A DNA stretch of 64,000 nt from Asterella californica (Eukaryota; Streptophyta; Marchantiopsida; Marchantiales; Aytoniaceae), in the NCBI GenBank assembly GCA_036924285.1, contig JAYKYS010000010.1, forward strand, positions 20,311,001-20,375,000. The letters run 5' to 3'. Made by a program: the position numbers and the translations under genes. This document shows positions 1 to 12,944 of this stretch, piece after piece. Below the pieces are notes generated by a model that searched no databases, was not told the DNA's origin, and saw nothing but the letters and a program-made list of their open reading frames with translations. Numbering within the stretch: the first letter of the stretch is position 1; every line of letters starts with the position of its first letter.

Positions 1-2695
1 TGAGCAACTATCTGTGCCTCGTCGATCCGTAGCAGGCACTCGTCTTCACCATCACTAGCTGGAGGCTCTGCATTCAAATCAGCAAACATGTTTTCTCTAG
101 ATGTTCTTCCAGACGACTGGCTCTGTGGATGCAGACTCTCTCTGTCTCCTACGTCCCGACGAATACCAGATCGTACTGAATCTTTTGACTCTGCTGCCGA
201 GCCCAAGGATGCTGAAGGCTTGCTCTCCTCCGTATTCCTCTTCTTCATCTCCATTTCCCCTACACCTCGAGTTTCGGCTACGGAGACACTTTCTTTTGGT
301 GAAAGAGAATCAGGTGGTGAAGACCTTCCTGCAGGAGAAACCTTCTGAAGTAGCACTCTATCTGCTGAGGCAGTCCGCTCAAGTTCAACGGGCTCAACCT
401 TCAAGGAGTGATTCGACATATAGAGGCCCTGATGCTGAGGCATCCCTAGGTGTGGAGAAGAGCTGAACTGTTGTATGCATTGAAGTTGTGGGTTCTGAGA
501 AGTTCCATTAAATTGGCTTTGTACGAAGAAGCTCTCCTGAGGATGTTGACTTGGGTGGTGATACAGTATGTGCTGAATGCCATGATGTTGTAGCCCCTAA
601 AATTCGAGTAGACGCAAAGATAAGAAGCTAGAACAGCTTCAATAGCACATGATAGAGAACATACCAAGACGTAAAGCTAAGAGGAAGAACAGACCCCAGT
701 GCCACATACGTCCTACAATACAGAAGTAGAACAAACCCCATAATTCGTCTTCGACGCGGAGACAATCGACGATTTTCACACACAATTACTTCCCCTAGGG
801 TACATGAACATATATTCATACGTCAAGAATGGCAGATTTTATCAAGGACCACTCTCTAGTACAGAGGGAAATACGGGGCCATGTGCAATAGTAAGTATCC
901 CCTAGGTAGATGAACATAGTGGCTGCAACTACTAGACAAAGTCTCTGTATATCTATTGGGTGACCACTGCATATGGCTGCCCACTTACTTCAGAAAACGG
1001 TTTTGGTCCACTATACTTTGATGCATACTACCATATAAAAACTTTTTTGTACCTGTTGATGGAGTTGCTGAAGAGCTTGTTGATGAAAAGCTTGTTGTTG
1101 CGCATTTCCGGCAGGCATCATCACCTTAGCCTCCCTTGTATTAGGAGTCCGACGTCGTTGGCCAGCCTTTGGAACTTGCTGGTCGATGGAAGACCCATGT
1201 ACATTCACTGACCTCTTGGAGAGCTCCCTAGCTAGATGGATAGGATGAGGTTCGTTTGCAAATGATTTCTGCCCTTCATTCAGGTGAGAGCCCATGATCA
1301 CCCCTCCTGAGGGAGGGGATCCTCGTTGTGGAGGAATTCCCTGCCTGTATAAGGTTGGAGTTGGTGCACTTGACGGTTGCTGAGGGGACGACGTGGAATC
1401 CGACAGCATACCCATTGGGGTCAACGAACGGACTGCGTCAACCCTATAAAATAGAGTACAATATTCCATGTTTGTCATCTGTACATCTTGAGAGAGGAGT
1501 GAACGTTTATCTCTAACACGTCAATGATCGTCTCACGCCTCTACACTTGATCCAGTCTGGTTTCGGATGTAAATGAGAACCAGAAAGTCATCAGCCATAA
1601 GTTAGATTCATACGTCGAGAATGGCAGATGTTCTCAAGGACCACTCTCTAGTATAATGGTAACATCAGCCATAAGTTAGATTGTTTACTAGATTCTGCCT
1701 TGTACAGGTGAGTCTACAAATGTAGCCGTGTCTTCTCGATCATCGAAGCTAACGATTTATAGTGAGGATGTTAATCAGTAGCAGGCCACTTACTGATACT
1801 TAGGCTGAAGGTACGCGTGGCAAAGCACAGAGTAGATAGAACAGCAGCTAACTAAGATCAACCTGAAAAGGCTGACGGAATTATAGATGTGAACTTGAAG
1901 ACTATGACACAAAAATTCTGGAGGATGACCGCCAGCCGCCTCCTTACACGGGAAGTTACTCCAATTCACGCACTGCATCCAGGACAGTGGCACGCAACCG
2001 AAAAGGAAAAAACTAAAGATGAAGAGGGACATGCAAATGACAGCAGCACGGAACCAAGGCAGATAAGCTGGAGAAAGCGCGAGTTAAGTAAGACTTGCCA
2101 CTGAGAGACTATTTGCATGAACTTGGGTAGGTAGTTGCAGGGTGAGTTTTGCACAGCAAGTTTCAAAATTCATTCTCGGAATTCTAATCAACTTATGGAT
2201 TCCCCAGCACAACGGGACTTCTCAGTGGGAGATATAGATATACAACACAACAAAAAGCTACAGACTTCGTGCATAAAGTCGAACTGTCACGGCCTCAAAT
2301 TTCTGTTTCACGTATGGTTGTGAGCCAAAAAAACCACTACCAGTGATGGTCACTTCATGATTGAAACAGAAAACTTATACCTACCTGGAGTCATGGTGTA
2401 GGCTGCTGCTTGCTGCAGGTCGTCTATCTTCGACTCCCGAGTGGCCCTCTGAACCCATTCTCAGGGACTTCTCGGACAAAGCAATGTCTCCTACTTCTCC
2501 AAATTGCGCAAGCTTTCCATCAACTGACCTATTTTTCATCAGCGGACTACTCAAACTAAACATTCCGTCTGCAAATCTACTTTCTTCCTTCTTGCGGTTG
2601 TCTGAAGGGCCTGGAAACATGCTCAGAGAGAGCCCTGATTGGCGTAATTCTTGCATATGGGCGTTCATCTTGTCTTTCTCCCGCTCTCGGTCCAT
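1..2695 (-). CDS. Gln/His/Ser-rich protein with EAR-like motifs, 5' part of gene
   Basis: Three exons join in frame on the minus strand: 2695-2385, 1443-1053 and 596 to beyond the window edge. Introns begin GT and end AG (donors at 2384 and 1052; acceptors at 1444 and 597), and the phases match, giving about 430 residues. The start at 2695 opens with a charged MDREREKDK stretch. An LSLSMF motif follows around residue 22 and a DLNAEP (DLNxxP) motif lies near position 50 of this window; both resemble EAR repression motifs. Exon 2 ends and exon 3 begins in a Gln/His-rich tract (QQQAFHQQALQQLHQQ). The composition is that of a disordered nuclear regulator. I do not recognise the family, and the C-terminal half lies outside the window. 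Recruitment of a corepressor is inferred from the motifs only. The exon structure is quite certain; the function is not. Confidence 0.7.
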
Positions 2696-4450
2696 GGCTA
2701 ATCACTCTCTTACTAAAACGAGCTGCGAATCAAAATATCGTCCATTGACAATCGTAAAACCTCAAGTTCCTCAATGGACCTTTGCAAACACAAACAAAAT
2801 ACATACGTTAGTACTCTGTTATCTAAGGCAATTACCAGGTTTCGCATTATCCTGACGGTGAAAACAAAAATTGCTTCCATTAGCACAGCAGGTAAAGCAG
2901 GATACGTTGGACTACCATGTTGTGTTTGGCTCACCCATCACAACACTTATCGTATCCCAGCTTAAGCACTTATGGTTAATTCCTGAGTACGTCAAAGCCC
3001 AGATAGTTCATTATCTTACATGCTACGCTCTAAACGTAAGATAACAAGGGTGAACCAATTTCTTATGATATATTACTGACAAATCACCACTTTCTGTTGG
3101 TAAACGGTTGTATCACTTCTTCCCACCAACAGCACATTCTCCCTCTGCGGCCCGGCCGTCCTCACTTGTACCAGTACCTACTCTTCTCCTAAAATCGAAG
3201 GCGCAGCAAAGGATTTACATACTTCCCTTTTAACCGGACAGCCGCCTTAAACAAACAGTTTTACTAACTACAAGAAGCAGAAGAGGCAATTGGTGTGGTC
3301 CTATCATTACCACACTAAATCAGCAGCCGAATCTTCAACTGATCGCTGTCAACTACCTTTGACGAGATACTGTGTAAAAGAATGGAGCTCCCTAGAAAAG
3401 ATGCTGCTCACAAATTGAGCCGGAGTTCGTCTCTCACCTTGCCGCCTCAGCGTCTGCGTTGTCTGCGCCCTACGAAGATTCCGCACATGAACTCCGAAAG
3501 CTCAGGGTTTGGAAGGGAACGGACTCGAATTTCCTTGACAAATTCGCTGACAGGTTCGACACCAACAGTCGTCCAACTTAAAAAGCAAAAGAGACTGATC
3601 AGAAACTACCACCGCCAAATGGGGTCCAAACGTCGTAAACCACCTACAGGACCCGAAGAAGCTTCCAAGAACACAGCCTAGACTTTCAGCTACAGTGCTG
3701 GATGCGCTGCGTTATCTGAGACTCAGCGATACTGAAACTCCGAACTCGGACAGATAGTAAACTTCAGCAGGATCAACTCCTCTTGTCTTTCCCTCTTCTT
3801 TCCTAACTTGAGCTCCCTCGCTCCCGACATCGCGTGGGGCCCAATTCATTGTCCATATGGCCCACAGTGCCCCACACCCACTGGACACAAAGAGAGAGCG
3901 TGAGACACAAAGACGAGCTAGACCGAGCGCATGAGACCGACAGCAGCTACCATTCATTCATTCATGAATACGGTGGATGCACACTAATGATGGATGCACA
4001 AGCACAGCCCACTTCTTTCGGACCGTCCCCCAGTTCCCGGAGTCCGGAAGCTGGACGATTCGGGGAGAGGCCCCGAGAGGGGATCAGCTATTCTCAGTTC
4101 GGAACGATTTCATTTCACATGCATCCGCGTTCAAAGAAAGCTCCTTGACAGTACGGTAGCTTGTATTGTACATGGTAACACATGTATTGTATATGGTAAC
4201 ACCTTTTACCTATTTGGAATACGGTGCACAGTACACCTGCGTACTGCAGTGGTGGTCCGAAACCCAGGCTTTCATGAGTGAAAGCTGTGAAGCAAAACTC
4301 CGATGCTCAGGACCTTGTACTGCCCTTACCACTTCACAACACAGCGTTTTTACCTTTGTATCCTCAGTATGTGACCACATCAATACTGAATTGGAATAGA
4401 CTCTGAATAGTTGAGGCAAGAACACAGAGTAAATGGCTGTCCCCATCATA
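2696..4450. promoter_or_regulatory. upstream flank of the Gln-rich gene, with site II-like elements
   Basis: No convincing gene is seen here. The sequence is mixed GC and holds two GGCCCA-type boxes, at 3834-3843 (GTGGGGCCCA) and 3858-3865 (TGGCCCAC). These resemble TCP-bound site II elements of plant promoters. A 99-codon plus-strand frame at 3382-3681 is rich in Arg, Lys and Ser and shows no domain; it is probably chance or untranslated leader. Assignment as promoter and 5' leader of the minus-strand gene starting at 2695 is by position only. Confidence 0.35.
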
Positions 4451-7400
4451 ACAAATGCGCAGAAGACACGATTTACATGTCGTTTGACATTAAACTAGTG
4501 TACTTCATTCAAAATTGTTGTTATTGCTATGCATTTGCATAGCTAACTGTCAATTCCACTCAAATCAGAAGAAGACAAAAAGAGGAGGCAAAGGTGTGAC
4601 ATTTTTGTTGTGTCTAGCCACAGGACTTTCGTTTCAAAACCCATATCTTCCCATATATACATGAGGATTTCATTTTGCGGACGGGCTATATGAGGACCGA
4701 GAAATTTAACATTTATCTCTAAACTTTAACTTTTGCTGATAAGATTTTTTGCAAGAACCGATCTTATTAAATTATGATTTAAGTCAAAGCTCTTCCATAG
4801 CTTAACACTGTGTGCTTAATTTTAATTATTCTAACATTTCTTGAAAAATATTAAATGAATTTTTGGTGATTTTTTAGAACAGAATAATATTTTTCCTTAA
4901 CCAAAAGTAAACAAAAAATATTTTTGTACTCGCATCTAGGGTTAATGTAGCATAGTTTTACAGTTAACTATGATATATTTAGTATAGTTTGTGGTATATT
5001 TAAACTAGCTTTTAACTTATGTTTGGAGAGATAATGTATAGCTATCATTCGATTCTGAATTTCATTAAAAGAAATGATTATATATTCCATTAGATGAGCC
5101 TTAGAAAAAAAGAAGACCTTAGATTTAGATAAATCTCAAATGCACAACTCTGCAATTCAATTGCAAGCGTAGCACCTTGTTGCGTTGGAGACTAAGAGTA
5201 TCTCAAGCTGCATACTCTATATAGTATTCGATTTAGAGTTAGGTTTCCAGTTAAGTGGAGTGCACTTGATTTGCGAGACATGTTATATGTATAAGTGTAG
5301 ATAGATTGACATATAAATTTGTTGATATCGACTCAATTATACTCCGTGATTAATACATACATCCGTGACTAACTAAATCACAATAAATTTAACAAGATAT
5401 GTGTCAGTTTTTGAATGTTAAAGAGTTGAATGGGCGGTTAAATTCAGAATTAGGCTGTAATTATATATTGTAAAGAAAAAAAATTATCTATTGAAATGAA
5501 CATCGATAGAGGATAACCTTACATTAGATACTGAAGTTACTAGTATCTACGTATATGCAATATATTATAAATTACATTATAATATAAAAGGAGAACCGAG
5601 GAACATGAAGTCTCCCATGAATTTGATAATAATAAAATGAAAAAATAACAACAAGGCCCGCAGGGCCCGGGCACTGTCAGACAGTGTTTACCATAGAGTA
5701 GGAGTTGAAATTGAAAAGTTCACATATTGATGTATCTCGAATGTGCTCTTTTATGAGTTCATAAGTGTCCATCATCAAAAGTGTACTTCTAGTACTTCCT
5801 GAGTGTTGTGGCGTGAATATGTCAAGTGAAAGTATATTATGAATTGTCGAAGTTAAACAACAAGATTCTTAAAAGGGGGATGAGGAAAACCGTAGTTAAT
5901 CAAATAATAACTTGTATAGAACCATGGATAGCTGATGGACACTTTTGTGACTTGACCGTACTATTTCGTCACTAATTTTGTTATGTCTCTGAAACTTAGA
6001 ATCATTATCTTGAGTATTAACTTCCTTACAGCCAGAACTCATGGTCGAAACGAATAAAAAGTGCCCACGAAGAATTTTAAACGTCCCTGTAACTCGTGGT
6101 CGAAGTCGTAATTCTCCTCAAGGGTCTGGAATATATGAAACGGATAAGATGAGGGCAAATTTGCATGCATCATATGTGTATGTTATGTTATTGTCTGATG
6201 TTACTCTGTGGGATTTGCGTATTAAGAAATGTGATCAATGAATGAATGAAAAAGAGAGAATCGGGGAAAGCGAAGTATCTGCCATGAATATATTTTGGAA
6301 AAAACAGTTAAAAGTGTCGATAATCAAAAGTTATGAAAGTACATTTATAAAATTCCTTTCACATAAACGAATGCCCGACCCTCAAGTATTTAGATATCAC
6401 CTTATTTGACATAATGCATTTCTCTCTCGTCCTTGATCCGGAAAGGCGTTACGCTCGTAAGCCACTCACTAATTCTGCTCTCCGTTCCAAAGTCACTATT
6501 GAACTTGCAACTCTCACCTTAATACAGTTCATACCATTTCAAGTAGAACAATATTATTGACAGTGGTTCATACTTTACAACTCACCACATTAACAATGTG
6601 CACGAAATAGTATCAAATGATATACAACATAACCCTGAAATTATTCAAAATTCATCAGTGAATACAGTTACATACGTCAATGTCAAGTTGCAACTCAAGT
6701 CACAAGATAAGAAAATGACATTGAAGTAAAAGTCAAACAAAAATTGCAATAGTGAAGAGAGGTTCATGTTTTTATCAGATCTGCTCTTTTCATTATATTT
6801 TGAACTACAACATGCCCTCTTCTTCAACATCTATATGTTAAGTTGTTATCAGTTTGACTACTTAACGTTCAACGTGCGAATCTACACCACCTGGTTTGAT
6901 GTTAATGCAGTACAGTTTTGTTAAATTTAAAGCATGTTTAGCGATATATTCTGTAGTGTTTGCACACTATTTCGGCTATCGTTTTTGCAGAACCGTCAAT
7001 GGTAAAAGGATTCGCTTATGGTGCTTTATCTTATACATCCAAGATCATTTATGCAAAAAATAACCATACATAGTAGACACTCTTGATATGAGGATATCGA
7101 TGAAGATGGTCATATTAATTTGTACCTGTTTTGTTTATTATGTAGGGTAATCGGAGCTCTTAACTATGGACCATCGAGAGAAGAAATGTATAAACATGTA
7201 CCTATTAGAGGAAAATAAGCTAACCGTTGGAGAAATGTATCCTTTTGATACATACAAGTCTCGACGTTAAATTCTACGTCTTCTCGATCGCATATTTTGA
7301 TGTCGGGTCTATAGTTGAAAATAAAGAATATATCTCATTGTGTAATAGCCCGTCTGACTTTATCTAAACTAAGGATCAGTGCATGTATTATTAACGTATC

Positions 7401-7815
7401 TATCGTAAATTTTATTAGATACAAAATGACTCAATATAAACATTTATATGGTAGATATGATCTACCATTGTTCTCTCCGTAGGAAATCCGACCACGGGCA
7501 ATTCAAAAATGAGGGAATGTGTATTCGAGAAGTGAGTGAATAATAAATAAGCTCCGAAACTGTACACTTCGTGGGGGAAGGGAAACGGACAAGCGGGGAA
7601 AGTGCGAAGAGACGGGCAAGGTCGTGGGGGAGGCGCAGCGAGAATTAGTGAATAATTTATTAATTTTTAATTTTTAATTAAAAATTTTTATTTTTAGATA
7701 TACTTGGAAAGATGAGGAGTGTAAGGGATAATCCATAATCGTTGGCTCCAATGCCGCGCTTCAAAATGTTAAAATACGAGACAGACTGCTTATTAATCCC
7801 TTCATGTACACTAGG

Positions 7816-7907
7816 TTTAATTTAATACCTAACTCTTCCTACTGGAAAGGTTAGGTATTAAATTAAATCTTTATTTATTTGCCTCCTCCATCTTTCGATG
7901 GAGGAGG
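7816..7907. repeat. two adjacent perfect stem-loops
   Basis: Left stem: 18-base arms 7816-7833 and 7850-7867 are exact reverse complements (TTTAATTTAATACCTAAC) around a 16-base loop. Right stem: 11-base arms 7882-7892 and 7897-7907 (CCTCCTCCATC) with a 4-base loop. A diverged copy of the first stem lies near 8348-8396 and is followed, as here, by an AAGTGAGTGCATAT segment (7936 onward and 8431 onward). This suggests a small dispersed, MITE-like family rather than a single structure. Confidence 0.6.
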
Positions 7908-8094
7908 TGAATAAACAAAGAATCTGTACATTGCAAGTGAGTGCATATGCATGCATAGTGCACTTCTGGCCCAGGATAACAAGAAGAAAACTATTTACAC
8001 AGGGCCACAAAATTATCATGAGCAATTGGTTGACAATTAACTTCAAAATTATTTAATGGAAAAACACATTAATAACATGGAGTAAAGCATAGAC

Positions 8095-8149
8095 TTACAG
8101 AAAAAACTTGTGCTCAAAGACTGGGTTTGAGCACAAGTTTTTTCCGTAA
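8095..8149. repeat. 24-bp-arm hairpin
   Basis: Arms 8095-8118 and 8126-8149 are reverse complements with one mismatch, separated by a 7-base loop. Each arm holds an A6/T6 run next to ACTTGTGCTCAAA. It could form a cruciform or a transcript hairpin. No downstream gene makes it an obvious terminator. It is most likely the remnant of a small foldback element. Confidence 0.6.
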
Positions 8150-9500
8150 TACAATGATACAGTTTTCTAGATTTAGTTAACTATATTTAATTTTAAATTT
8201 TAAATTTTAAATTGTTAAATTCAAAACCACTTGGTTCACTTGATTCCGCATGGTCACTGCAGTTACAAAAAAACCCATAAGAAACTCACTTAGACTGATA
8301 AAGACTTATGTCTTCTATGAGTAAAAATATTTGTAATTTCTTAGTTTTAATTTATAACCTAACCCTTCTAAGAAAAAGAGTTGGGACATAAATTAAAATC
8401 CGTATATATTTCTCCTATTACCAACATTGGAAGTGAGTGCATATACCTTCTAGTTTTATTTTTTGTCAAATTTGTACTCTATGGTAATAGCTAAAGGTTT
8501 TGCTCTATCCCTCCACTTTTTGCTACTTCTCATTGTTTACTTTGAAGCGAGGAGGTCTTACATCCTTTTCATTTTGTGGTGATAGAATCTTAGTGCCATG
8601 ACTAAGATATATTGTAAATCCTACTATAAATTATAAGGATTTCAATAACGGCTATACTTTTGAAATTGCGTTAGAGTTTACTTTACGATATACACAAGAA
8701 GAATTTTGCTCCAAATTATAATTCGAATATGAAATAGAGATTATAGTGGATATGCTATAAAGAATGCATGGAGGTAGAACAATGCATGAGAGTACAATAT
8801 TTCGTTAGCTTTCCAAGTAATCACAGCAGATATTACTACTAATCCTCTTACAAATATGCATGCGTCATAATATGTATTAGAGATGAATTATAGATATGTA
8901 TTCGTGAAAAATTACACATCTCAAACGAACTAACCAAGGATAGCTGAGAAAGACACAAGCGAGATACGAGAGAGAATATAGAGCAAATGGATTGGTTCCA
9001 GAGGATGAGATGGAATTAGTGACTACTTTCATATATTTCAAAATATTTTTTTCACGTGTGTTAGTAATATTTTTGTTTAGGTTTTAGAAACAAGTATACA
9101 TATTAGATAAGTATTTCAGAACAAGTATAAATTTAAATTAATTCTTTTATAAATATTAAATGTTATCATAACCACAAGCTACGGTGAGTCTGGAGAGAAC
9201 CCATAAGTACAGAACCTTAGAATGCGCTGCCAAAGCCATAAGACAGAGGACATGCTCTCGGTCAGTCATAAAGTTATGGATGATTTAATTTGTTATCTAA
9301 TCGTTTTCATCAAAACGTCAGGTAATAAATTAAGCTTGCCACCCTCTCCAATATTTAGGCTTAATATGGGTGCAAAATGAATGTATGCAAAAAGGATGAA
9401 AAGGGACAAGCGAAGCTTTCGAGAACTGTTAATTTGGTTTCTTGATAGACTGCATGTGGATGCAACCGAAGAAGAGGAGGAGAGGTGCCGCGCCTATGTA

Positions 9501-11931
9501 TTATTTGGAGTTTGTAGACTAGTGAAGCTTTCTTGATGGGCGGTCTGTTCTTCTGATTTTCTTTGAGTGTTAATTTTATTTCTTCATGGGTGTCATCTCC
9601 GAAGTCTCGCTAATGTGCAAAGTCTGAATACAAAACCGTGTCACCTCTTCATACAAGAAAAGGATAAATCTCAAAAAAGACAGTCCACAAGAAGAGGTTA
9701 AATCGTTGGATCGCTCAAGCGAGTGTATGCATCCTCCGCAGCGCTTTCTTGATGAGCGCCCTGTTCTATTATTTGGCGAGTCTTTGTATTTCTCAGATTC
9801 GTCATGCGGATTAAGAGAAAAAAGGAGTCGTACTACACCTGCTTCTTCTTGAGACGGTTCATCTTGAGAATATATGATATTTGTGGGACCGCTATGGACC
9901 ACATGCAGTTGTAACTCAAGGACGACAAGACGCGGCTATGCTGCGATCTTTGTTGTCACTGTTCAATGAGGAGTTCTTTTACTGCGCAAAGTCATTCTCA
10001 CAGTGTTGGTATGCTTTCTTGAAACATTCATTGTTAGCTTTGATGGAGATACTTCATCTTTCAATCATTAATGTCTTTCGTTTCTAGACCCCCTCAATGA
10101 TGAAATGTTCTCTTTTCTTGAGCCATGTTGTTGGATAATGAGGTTGTAGCGATCACTAAACCGCAGCTAGATGAGCGTGATTCAGATGAGTAAGAAGAAT
10201 GCAATTTTAACCTTGAGAATGTAGAAGATCGGAGTCATTTAGCAGAGGACAACTACCTCCATATTTTGGCTGTTGTTCCAAGATTTCTCTTTCTTTCTAG
10301 AAATCGTCTCATGATTAGTTTTGATGATGCTGCACTGCAGTTGACGCGCACTTATATCTACTTGGACCTGCAATTTTCAGAAATCATTACAAGTTCCTTG
10401 TTGAAATTTGATTGTTAAAGTAGAAAAGATGTGCCATCCTTGCAGTTTCCACAGTATCTCTCGTCACTTTAGTCGGACCGTAGTATTTCTTCTATTATTC
10501 CACAGACGAGCTAGTATTGTACTTACAAGACATATTATTTTTGCATGTTTAGTTATCTCGCTTACGAGATACTCGAGACGGTACTTCCAAACAGCCCATC
10601 GTTCGCTTTGTCTATAAAGTTCATTTCGGAGGTATGCAAGGGCGAGCAGACAAAGTCTAGAGGTATCATTGACGGTGTGCAAGACCGGGAGTGACCTCGA
10701 TACTTTCTCTTCTCGTTGCTTTCCACCTTCTTGCAAAGACAATGTTTGTGAAGCATTTTCTTAGTAGGACGGAGTGGGAGCCTATTGCATTTGCATTTCT
10801 AGGGAGTTATCTATATTTATGTCAAGACTTCAGTAGAGGTAAAGAAAACTATTGTACATGCTCTCGACTAGGATCAAGGACGTCCGATAGGTATTGAGAT
10901 CTGCTTGAAACAACTTTCCAACAAAGACTTGTAACTTTTGTGGGTATGGTTGGTTATTGTCTAAAAGATGAAAATAAAAAATATCATCATGCGATCAAGA
11001 ATAATTACTTAGAGTATGGAGACGGACGATAAAGAGTTATTCATGTTGTTGGGTCCTAAATAATCGTGTTGAACTGCCATGCATGAATATTCTCTCTAGA
11101 GTTTTACAATCAACAGACATAAGAGCTCGCACTTGCTTTCGAATACTTTTTCTTGCTGCTTGCGTCAAATGATTATTTCAGGAAAATCCAGTTCGTCTCC
11201 GTGGTGGATAATGCAAACCGGAACCCAAAAGAAACGCTCGGACTCCTTAAGGACTTCATTTATCAGGCTGGAACAGATACCGTCAAAAAATATCAACAAT
11301 ATTGTTTTTCACTCTGACGATAGACGTTATCTCCACTGTAAGCATAGGTACTTCGAAGCTGCTCAGACGAGAGAAGAGAAAGAAGCCGACACCGAAACTC
11401 ATCCGGAACTCAATCCGATCCGCACGAGATACAAGATAGACAATTTCTTCTACAGGATTTCTTACCGCTCGCTGATGTCTCCATGAGGTCTACTGGATCA
11501 GATAGAGCCCGTCCAACAAGTGTAAAAATTATATGTAAATATACAGTGAAACTTTCGGGTTTGCTTCCACTACACCGAGACACATTCATAAGCATATATA
11601 CTAATATGGAAAAATATATTATGTGTGTAAACTAATGTTCCACCTCCGGAAGGATGTTTCTCCTGACGATCGAACAATGTGTATTGTAAACTCAGTTCTT
11701 GGTTCCAAGTAAAATATAGTATGTGTGCAAACTAATGTTTCATCGCTGGAAGGACGTTTCTCCTCACGATGGAACAATCAATACTGTAAATCCGTTTTTT
11801 GTTCGTCATCATATATAGTCACTGCTCTATACCCGCTTTTCATTTCCAATAATAATTTAACGAATCGTATATTCGAAACGGTTACATGGATGCGAGACAA
11901 ATTTCCACGAGACGCAAGCGTATGCTCATTG
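9501..11931. other. intergenic, possibly an old decayed coding region
   Basis: No intact gene is seen. Plus-strand frames between about 10115 and 11490 give several 30-115-codon runs broken by stops and frame changes, with ordinary protein-like composition. This looks more like a very old transposon or gene relic than random AT-rich DNA. No family motif is recognisable, so no function is assigned. Confidence 0.3.
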
Positions 11932-11936
11932 GTCCG

Positions 11937-12894
11937 TGTAACACCTTTTGCTTTATCCCACCAGATGGCATTCGGGCAGTGATTAACCAAAAAGTGGCAG
12001 CTGCATGGTCACAAGGCAAACTCAAGGAGATCAGATAAGGAGGGTCGCGAACCCTAAATGGGCATTCTCAGTTTTTCAGTCTTGGAGAGAGCACTCTTGG
12101 TGGTGAGGGAGGAGACTGTATTTTTCAGTGTAGTGTATATTGCCTTTGAGGTCAGAAATCAGGAGTTAGAACTGTGCAAATCAGATTCCTTGGAGAGTAG
12201 ATTTGGAGAGCAGATCTGGAGAGCAGACTTATGATCAACAAGAATGATATGGTGTTGATTAGATCGCGGACTTGGGGTCTGATCTGTTGAGTAACAGAAA
12301 TCAGGGCGTTCAGAGTGAAATTAGGTTCTCTGGTGAAGTCTTAGTTCTGGAGTTGCTGAGTAGTGAAGAATTGCCGGTCCAAGAGCACTGCGTGACCTTG
12401 TCAGCAAGTAAATGCCATGTAATGTATATGAGCCCGTGAATTCCTCCATTCTGATAAGTAGGCTTGGGTTGTGTGCCAAAACTGAGTTGGACGCATCTGG
12501 TGTTGTGTTGACTTTATTTTGGTGTAATTACTTTGTCTTCCTACTTCCTAGCATTACTAGGTCTCTTAGTCTTGGCGGTTGCTCCTTGTGGGTCTTGGCG
12601 TTTCGACTTGATCACCAATAGCGGAAGCGCTGCCCAAATTTTAGGCACCCAGGTCTAGAATAGTTCCACCTGTGTTTAGTAACATAAGATTGACCAGAGA
12701 CCTACAAAAGACTAGTTGGTTATTCGAAACCCGTTCAACAGTTATCAAATTCTCGGTGCTCATTAGCTGATAGTTTAACGAACTGGATCTGGAGACACAA
12801 ATAAAGTATACAAGTCTCTAGGGAGGTTCACGTTCGGCAGTTCATTGGTTAGAGATTAAAGAATCTGTTTCGAGTTCAACGGTCGAACGTTACA
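11937..12894 (+). repeat. 5' LTR of the 11.9-19.1 kb gypsy element
   Basis: 958 bp, starting TGTAACACC and ending CGTTACA. It is about 98% identical by eye to 18126-19084, with roughly 20 differences, mostly transitions. It contains GCGGAAGCGCTGCCCAAATT near 12622, a motif that recurs in the unrelated retroelement block at 41570. Confidence 0.95.
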
Positions 12895-12896
12895 GT

Positions 12897-12911
12897 TGGT
12901 ATCAGAGCAGG
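12897..12911 (+). other. primer-binding site
   Basis: TGGTATCAGAGCAGG lies two bases after the left LTR. It matches the 3' end complement of plant initiator-methionine tRNA, the usual primer of plant Ty3/gypsy elements. Confidence 0.9.
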
Positions 12912-12944
12912 CTCAAGTTGAGTCTTTGGTAAACACCATTGACA

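Larger units (their letters stand above)
4451..9500. other. AT-rich intergenic DNA with stem-loop sequences
   Basis: About 5 kb with no coherent reading frame on either strand and no recognised RNA gene. Base composition is much more AT-rich than the flanks. Several near-perfect inverted repeats (7816-7867, 7882-7907, 8095-8149) are the only clear structure and are listed separately. Confidence 0.6.

Noticed and set aside
88..466. Two overlapping plus-strand frames rich in Ser and Pro
   Set aside because: They are opposite-strand shadows of exon 3 of the minus-strand Gln-rich gene, whose own frame is open across 1-596 with a splice acceptor.
3382..3681. 99-codon plus-strand frame as a gene
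   Set aside because: Low-complexity basic composition, no motif, no splice context, and it lies in the likely promoter region.
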